36,466 nt of DNA, taken from a virus. The notes beneath the pieces were generated by a model. It saw only the letters and a program-made list of their open reading frames with translations, was not told the DNA's origin and ran no database searches. The translations under genes and the position numbers were made by a program. The DNA is taken from positions 1-36,466 of the IMG/VR virus record IMGVR_UViG_3300023174_000378; one strand, written 5' to 3'. Of the stretch, positions 23,594 to 32,500 are shown in pieces. Within the stretch, counting starts at the first letter, position 1, and every line of letters starts with the position of its first letter.

Positions 23594-26500
23594 TGGCTAA
23601 ACAGCAGAATGACCTTTTACGGGCATTGAAACAAGCAGAGCCCGTGAAGGGCGCTGTTAAGGTTGACCTCAATGCCATATACAGAGCGCAGCAGCAAGCC
23701 AAGACTCCGTACTTGGCATCGGAGGCCGCTGCCATTCCGAGTGAAGAGCTAGAGCTCAAAACCGAGGAACTTCTCACGCCTGAGTTCTCTGAGCAAATCA
23801 AGTCAAAAACCGAAGCGTTTAGAGAGCAGTTCGCTGAAGAACTGGCCACCGGTGCGGCGGCAAAGTATCGCGAGGAATCGGATGCGCAGCCGGCCGAGGA
23901 AACGGCGTTAGTCCCATTGTCTGAGCTCGCTATGATTAGCGGGTCAATCTTGGATATGACCAAAGACGTACCGGGCGAAACCAATGCGTTTGGCTATGAT
24001 GCTACGGCTCGTCTTCGGAAGAAGGAGCGCGTCTTGGATGAGCTGAAGAAGAATTACGGGAAGTACGGGTTTTCTTTTGATTTGACACCCATGGGCAACT
24101 ATGTCGCCCGAAGCAGTAGCGGAAACATTGAGGTTGATTTGTACGGCGATGGAGCACAGGCGGCCGATAAGCTGAAAGGCTTTATCGCAAAAAACGCCAA
24201 AAAAACGCAGTACCAAAACGAGGAGTTTGTTGACCTATCATTAAAGGCTCAGGAAACAAGGCCGGCCGCCCGAATTAATCCTGACGGAACTAGGTCTACG
24301 CATTTGTTTACGACTATGGAGGTTGACGGCAAACATTACGCTGTTCCAACCCTATACCAAAAGACACCAAATTCTCAATCGTCCGACCCGAATGATTGGG
24401 TTGAGTACAAGAATCCGGAGGAGGCTTTTAAGGAAGCGGTTCGGAGAGGCGAGTTGTATCAGTTTGACACCAAGGGGCAGGCGGAGTCTTTTGCGAAAGG
24501 TTCGTGGAAGAGTATTAATCAAGGCGACTTGATTCGCAAACAAGTAGCGGAGCAGAACGGCATTGAGTACGGGGTAATGAAGCAGAACGAGCTCGAGCGA
24601 AAGTATAGTCGTGAAGAAATTAATAGCCTAGAAGATGCTATTGATATTTTGTCGTCTAATCGCCCGGGGCTTGAGCCCCAAAAGGCTCGACTAGCCGCTA
24701 AGATGAAGAAGGCTTACGGCGTAGGGACCGTTGATGGTTTAGAGAAGGTCCTTGACGAAAAGCGCAAACAGAAAGATTCCATAGAGGATTATTTTCAGTC
24801 ATTGTCCGGCATTCGTCAGGAGGCCGACCGGCAGCTTGAGGTAGAGCGCAAGAAGGTTGAACAACAAGCGATTGCTTTGAATCGTGAAGTGAAAACCATT
24901 CAAGGAAATCTCAACCAAAAATTCCATGACTATTTCGGTGTTCCATTTCTTACCGAAGAGGGAACTATCAATCCGGAAATCAAGAATATCAAGCCATCGG
25001 ATGCGGCTTCGGCGAGGGTGTTTAACGAATCCATTGACGCCTACAATCTTTTAGCTCAACGGCAAAAGCAAGCGGCTCAGGCATATCTCAAAGAGCGTAC
25101 TTATTTTGATGCCAAATACGACAAGGAGGCCCAAGATAAATATGTGGGTGAATGGCGGGGATTATGGAACTCCATTCGCTCTGGGTGGAATGAGGGAAAG
25201 ATGTCAAACGTGGTCTTAGATGCGCAAGCCGCAAAGATTGCAGGCGATGAGGAAAAGCTTGCGATATACAACGAGCAGATGTTCAAAATGATGAACGACC
25301 CGGCTATATCAACGGCGATGTCGGTTGGTCAGGAAAGAATTGCCGAAGCGACAGAGTCAGGAGAGTTCGGTGATTATTTGCGCGCTCTTGGGGCAAATCC
25401 TTCGACGTTTATTTCGGGCGTAGCAAATATGATGTTAAACTCTATGGCCCGGATGTTCCCGATTTTATGGAAGACTGGCTCGGTCATTGTCCCCGTGTCA
25501 ACGGCTATCGGCGGAGCTGTTGGCGGTGTACCGGGCGCTAGGGCCGCTTTTTCTACCAGTATGAAAATCGTCAATGCCGCTAGCGGTTTTTCGCTAGAGT
25601 ACACGGCGTCTGTTCTTGATGCCATCCGCAAAAAATACAACACACTCGAGAAAGCCCAAGAGGGCGAATGGCTTAACGACCCTGAGGTATGGGAAGAGGC
25701 CAGAAACATCGGCGTAAAGCGCGGATTGACCATTGCTGCTGTTGACGCCATTACGGCCGGGGTGCTCGGCAAAATAGCGCCGTCTTCGCTTGCGTCAACG
25801 GCTCGCAGGACGACTCAAGCTGTCGGTCAGGCTTTGGCTATTGAACCGGTATCGGAGGCTTTTGGTGAAGCAGCGGCTCAGTTCGTGTCAGGCCAAGAGT
25901 TAAATTCGGTTGAGATACTTGGTGAAGCGCTCGGAGCCGGAGGTATGTCGAGCAACCCGCTCACCCTTGCGGACGTGGTATACCAACAGACCCGAAAGGA
26001 TTACTATACGAACCTTGCTGAGAAAATGGCCAATAGCCGTTCGTTTCTCAACGACATGGACGAAGACCTAGGCAAGGTCACTCAATGGGCGAACAACATG
26101 CGGACGACCGGTCAGATTACCGGCGTGACCGAGCAGCAGATTCTCGAGAATGTGTCTGTGGTCAGGGAGGCCCGGCAGATGATGTCGGCTACGGCTCCAA
26201 CAAACGCCCAACGGTTGTCGCAGCTTGCGCTTGGTACTAGCAGTCGTGCTGAGTCCCGATTGGCGGACTTGATTGCGGCAAAGAGGCAGTTGGACAGAAC
26301 GCCAACGATTAATCAACCCATGCAGCAGGCCGTTCAGGATGAAATGAACTACATCCTTCAGAACAAAAAGGTTCCCGAGCAGCGCGTGGACTTGGCGCCA
26401 ATCATTGGTCTTACACCAAAGTACTACATCAACGGGAAGGCTTCATTGCGTGAGGACGTGGCGGCTCTTTTAGACCCAGCAAAGGGGGCAGATGACCAGC

Positions 26501-29500
26501 TCAAGGACTTGAACATTTCCATTGAAGGGGATGAAGAGCTATTGGATAAGTACGTCACCCGGATGGAGTCAATCTTTGACAAAGAAGATTACGAGGACGG
26601 CAAGGTTATGCTTGCCGCTGAAGACATCAATGAGATTCCGGCGGAGTTCAGGCCGGAAGCGGTCTTTAATGAAGAAACCGGCCGGCATGAGGTTACTGTG
26701 CCGGCGGATAAGGTGGAGAACAAAGACATCGCCAACATAGCCGTGCGCCCGAAGTCGCAACTCGAAGCCGCTACGGCTGCTATGAAGGAAGGCAAGCCCG
26801 TGTACGCGAAGGACACGAAGAGCGGCAATGTTTATTTATTGGAAGACCAAGCCAAGATTGACGACGCATACTCGAGAGGTATGTCGTTGCTGCTTGGTGG
26901 TCCAAGCACAAGGGGTGTTCAAACACCCCTCCCATTGCCGAAGATTAAGACCGACAAGATTAAGGCCATCAAGGACTCGCTCAAGAGCATGAGAGCCGAC
27001 ATCGGAACGATGAACAGCTTTGGAGCTGGTATGGGTAAAAGCGTGTGGAATTTCGCTATTGACTCAGCGATTCTTGCAATCGAGGCCGGAGAAAGTGTAT
27101 CCGCTGCGGTTGAGAAGGCGGCAGATTATATTGACTCAAAAGTTACCGACTTTAAGCGCTCGGACTTCGTGGCTTATATGACAGGTCAGCTCACAGAAAA
27201 AGAGAAAGAGATTGTACGTCAAGCAAGAAGCACAGACTTGCCTAGCGGTTTAAAAGTTATCAAAGGTTTTTATTCAACTATTGAACGACGACTGCTTACA
27301 TCAACGGTTGAAAAACAAAGTGCAACCAAGTGGTTGCAGAGCGGAATTTTTGGTGGCGATGAAGGAGAGTTTACCGGTGCAAGAGCGTTCCTTCAAGCCA
27401 AGCGTCCTGACGAGCAGGTTGAAAAGAAAGAACTGCTTGATTACATTAAGAAAAATCGCGTCAAGATTAGCGTAAAAAAAGACAAAAACAAAGAGTTTGA
27501 AGACTATACAGTAGAGCAGGGCGGTGAATATCAAGAGATAATCATTGAATGGGATGACGCCAATTTTCCAGATTCATTTGATTTTGGCTCTCATTATACC
27601 AACAAAACTATTGCCCATTTAAGATATGTTATCAGAAAAGACAAAGACGGAAACAATGTCTTGTTTATTGAAGAGGTTCAAAGCGATTTAGCGCAACATA
27701 TAAGAAAGGAACGACAAAAACAAAAGGAAGACCCAGGCTATACGCCAAATGTAGTTTCCGCCCCATACGTCGACAACACCAACACATGGGTGAAGTTGGT
27801 TTTAAAAGTCGCCTTACAAGAAGCTGTTAAAAAGAATGTAACAAAAGTAGCATGGACAACAGGGGAACAACAGAAGGCTAGATATAATCTATCCGACAAA
27901 ATAAGTTTTATATTGTATACAAAAACCGACTCCGGGTATAAAATATATGCAGCCGATGAGAGTGGAAATCCCATTATTGAGGACTATCCTTTTCAAGAGA
28001 ATGAATTACAAGCAGCCGTTGGCGATGAAATTTCAAAAAAAATCATAAATGGAGACGGCGAAAAACAAAGCGACGGACGTATGCTGTTGCATGGTTTGGA
28101 CTTAGAATCAGATGTTCGTGGTAAAGGCATGGTTGCTTTTTATGGCTCAATAGATGAAGGAAAAGCCGGAACGGTTGAAAACATGATGTACGCCCTTGTT
28201 GAAGAGATAACCGGCAAAAAGCAAGACGCAAAAACTATTGAGTTTTCAACTACAAAGAAAGTAAGGGGGGAAGTAAGTGATGAGGACAAGGATTTTTATA
28301 GGGCGGAAGCAAAAGAAAAACTCGGCAATTACCTCAAGGATGAGTATTTAGAAAGGGACTTATACGAATTAATTAATGATAATTCTGATTTTTATTATGA
28401 ACAAACCCTTTATGAGGATGGAGAGCCAAATAATTTTAAAAAGTTTTTCAAAAAAGGAACTCAAATGGCCAAGGTTGAAGATGCTTTGGCAGAATTGGAT
28501 GAATTATACGTCGAAACTTTAAACAATGTAGCAACAGAAACAAAAACGATTTACACCAAGCACCGCTCAGTAGATATTACCCCTCAAATCGTTGAGAAGG
28601 TTAAGTCGGGTATCCCCGCATTCAACGACGAGAAGCTGTCGATTGAGCAGAGAGCCGAGAAGATTCGCCAGAAGATGTTTGCGATGAAGCAGAAGATTGG
28701 CGAATCCGAGAAGAGGAAGTCCTTAAATGGCCCTGAAAGAATGGCGATAGAAACGCTTGTTCGCAGATTAGCGTGGAGGATAGGCATGAAAATTGACGAT
28801 AGCAATTTCATAGCCAACCCAAACGAAAGATGGAAAGGGAAATATGACCCAAGGACTCATAGTGTAATGATAAATTTTGCGTATGTAACAAAAGACACAC
28901 CATTTCACGAAATCCTTGGACACCCGATAATATACGCCTTAAAGAACGGCAGTCCTGAGTCAAGAGAATTATACGAAAATCTTGTAAAAGAATTGCAAGA
29001 TAGTCCTGAAGGAATTGCTGCATACAACATGGTATCGCAACTTTATCCAGAGCTAACTGAAGACCAAAAGATTGAAGAAGCGTTGGTGACATTGCTCGGA
29101 CAACTTGCTAGCGAGAGTTTTGATAAGAAGTCAAAACTTGGAATGTTGCTTGAGAGACTTTGGAATTTTATCAGCGAATATGTAAGGGAGCTTCTTGGGA
29201 AAGACGTGATAAAGGTTGGGGAATTGAAGCCGACCACTACGATTCAAGACTTAGCAGATATAATGGGGTATGGAGAAAACCTTATTGCATTGCCGGGAGC
29301 AGAAATGAGTTTTAGAACTCCATTCGGAGAAACATACACTTCCATTGAAGAGGTAAAGCAAGACATGGCTAGGGCCGGAGCGGCAACAACGCTAGAGTTC
29401 CCAAATGAACCCGCTGTTGGCGCTAGAATAAAGCGGCTTATTTTATCATACCTATCCGAAGAAAATAGGTCAAGGGCCGAGAACGTAATGAGCTCTATAA

Positions 29501-32500
29501 AGGAGTTATTAAGTGAGATAACGGCTTTTAATTATTATGACTCTATAACGGGTAAGACTTTTGAGTATAAACTTACTCCTGCTGAAATAGGTGAAGGATT
29601 ATACTGGAAAGTAACCGATAAGGAGTCAGGGCAAGTCAACTTTACAAGAAAACACGAAAAAAACTTTGAAACTTCTATTGCATTTGGTTTAGATGGCGAC
29701 CCTAGGCATTTGATAACTGAATATATCAGAATGCTAGAGAAATATTATTCGAAAGAAGAGCAATTTGCTACGTCAAAAATGATTATTGACAAATGGAAAT
29801 CTAACTATCGCATTAAATACAACCCTCAAGAAGCTTACGACCGAGGCTATGGTTTTTATCATTACATAGGAACTGGTATGTCAGGGAACGGAGTAGACGC
29901 ATTACCTGTTTTACAGAATATTATCCGTTTTTTAGATTTACAAGAGTCTATTGGGGGCGAATACTCCTTGTCGTGCCTAAACAAGTTAGCGTCTCTTCCG
30001 ATAATGCCACAGGGGGCAAACCCATCACATCATTTTAAAAGCGGAATAAGGATTGCTATTTATCCAAATAGTGAAGATATTATTTTTGCGGCTAATGATG
30101 ATGTTTATTCTGGCGCAGCTGGGTATGAGGCGTCATCGGCGTCCCCTGCATTTATGATGTATCGAGATACACCATTAAAGGTAAGGGGTAGGATTGGTAT
30201 ATCGTTATTGACATATCCAGAATCTCACTCATTTAGCGCCGTAAAAAATAGCATACTAGAAGCCATCATTGGCCCAGATGGCATGGGCGACATCAATGAG
30301 CAAAAAGGAATGCACGGCTATAATGAGGTCGGAATAAAACTAAAGAAAGGCCGATTTAAAATTGAGTACGACGAATCGGTTAGTCCGGAAGTAAAAAAAA
30401 TGATTGACTACATAAATAAAAGTCACGGCATTTCAAACGACCAAATTCCTCAAATAAAAGAAAATGTGTTATACGGGATTACACCCGGGAGCTATGTGCG
30501 TTTAATGATTGACCCAGCCAATCAAATTCTTAGTCAAGGTTATGAGCCTGCTTTAATAAATGTGACAAATGTTCACAAAAATCCAGACCCTAAAAGGATA
30601 GCTAGTCTTGAAGAAGAATTGGCTGAAATAGCAAAAAACATTGAGTCATCTTTAAACAAAGAAGCCCTAAAGCGTTTTCAAAATGCCGCGTCTTTAATAA
30701 AAGACAAAGGCTTTATTGATAATTTTAAAACGTTTTTGGTTTCGTACCCTTTTGATGAAGATGCGGCTTCTTTTTTGTCGGAGTACATAAACAAAAAAGT
30801 ATCCCCGATAGACTTTCAAAACCTAATAGACGATTACAACTCGGTTGTAAGACAAATTGAAGACATCAAGACTAATAGGGTGATGTTTGATGGAATAATT
30901 ATGAACAACGATTATAGCAATGTAATTGTTGAAACAGAATCCGGAATAAGAGAATACAATAATGTAAAAAAGGGTAAGATTTTTGTATCAAACATAAGTG
31001 ATAAGTTTGTTGATAAAAGCGCTCTTATTAATTATCAATACGCCCAAGGGGAAAAGGCTGTATTTCCCAAAGAATCAGAGAAACTTAAAAATCAACCATA
31101 CGACAACGACATATTAAATAATAGGAAAGCATTAGAAAAAAACAAAAAGAAAGCACTTACACAAACCTTAAAATTCGTTGAGGCTCTTGCTCAAGCAAAC
31201 CGAGAGTTCCCGCTAGCGCTACTCGAAACAAGCGTCAGTTTTGCCGGCTTTCAACCAAACGAAGACACGGACGTTCGTTTTTCTCGCGTTCCAGAGAACG
31301 ACCAAACTTTGTATGGCGCAATAAACGACGCAAGAAACGAGGGCCTGACAGACGGGGAGATTAAGCGCAGAATGCAACAAGAAGGCTATTCATCCTCAGA
31401 CATCAATGAGGCAATGACGATTAACGTCGGTGATAAGGAGAAATTGCCGCGCGCATTTACTATGGTCGAGGGCGGGGCGTTCGCCGGGTACAGCATGTAC
31501 ACCAATGTTCAGCAGAAGATACGGCGCTTTGCGAAAAAGGAAGTCAACGGAGAGAAACCATCGAGCGCAAAAATCCGGGAGTTCGCAATGCAAGAGCTGT
31601 CCAAGCATCCTTTGTTCTTGTCGTCGTCGGATTACCTGCAAATGAGCCTTATGGCTGACCTTGACGCAACGCTGAACACCACGGCGAACACGGCCATTCA
31701 GGCGCAGATGAAGCGCATTCGTGAGGCCATGCGTAACATCAACAAGGGCGCCCGTGAGCTGAACGAAATCAGAAGGCAGTTAACTATACTCATCAAGTCA
31801 AGTCTGCCTAGGACGATGTACGCTAAGGCTGAGGTGATGGCTTTGCTGAAGAAGGTATCCTCAGCAAATCGCGAGAACATCGCCGAGATTCGCCGAGAGG
31901 TCGCTGACTTTGTGATTGGCGTCAGAGTGCGCGCTACGAGGGCCAAGTTGCTCAAGCAGCTTGCCGCTGAAACCACCAAGAAGGAAGGCGGTAGGGTAAA
32001 GGGCAATTTCAGCACGGCCATGCAGGAGCGAATCGCTAAGATTAAGGGGATGTTGCCGGACGAAAAAGCCTCCGTAGAAGAGATTCAAAAAGCCATTGTC
32101 GCATTGAACTCCGAGTACACCCGGCTTACCGAGTTGGTTATTGACGAAGGGAAGGACGAGTACGCCGAAGACCTTGCCGATGTTGAGTTCGCATTGAAGT
32201 TTGCGGCCACGATGCTTATGGACGACATTGAGGAAAATAAACTCATCGCTCTTGATGAATTGTATTCCTACATGAAGGACTTTCTCAAGACCGGGCGGGC
32301 AGCGTTCAAGGACGAACTGAAGGCGCAATCAGAGTACTACAACAAGCTCAAGAGGCAGCTCCTCAAGGACATCACCGGCGGCGATTACAACGTCAATTTC
32401 AACGACAAGAAAGCCGTTGATAAGGTGGAGAGAGCGCTTATGGGTGAGTCGGTCCAAAAGGAAAAACAGCGTTCTTTCGGGAAGGTTCTTCGCTCATTTG

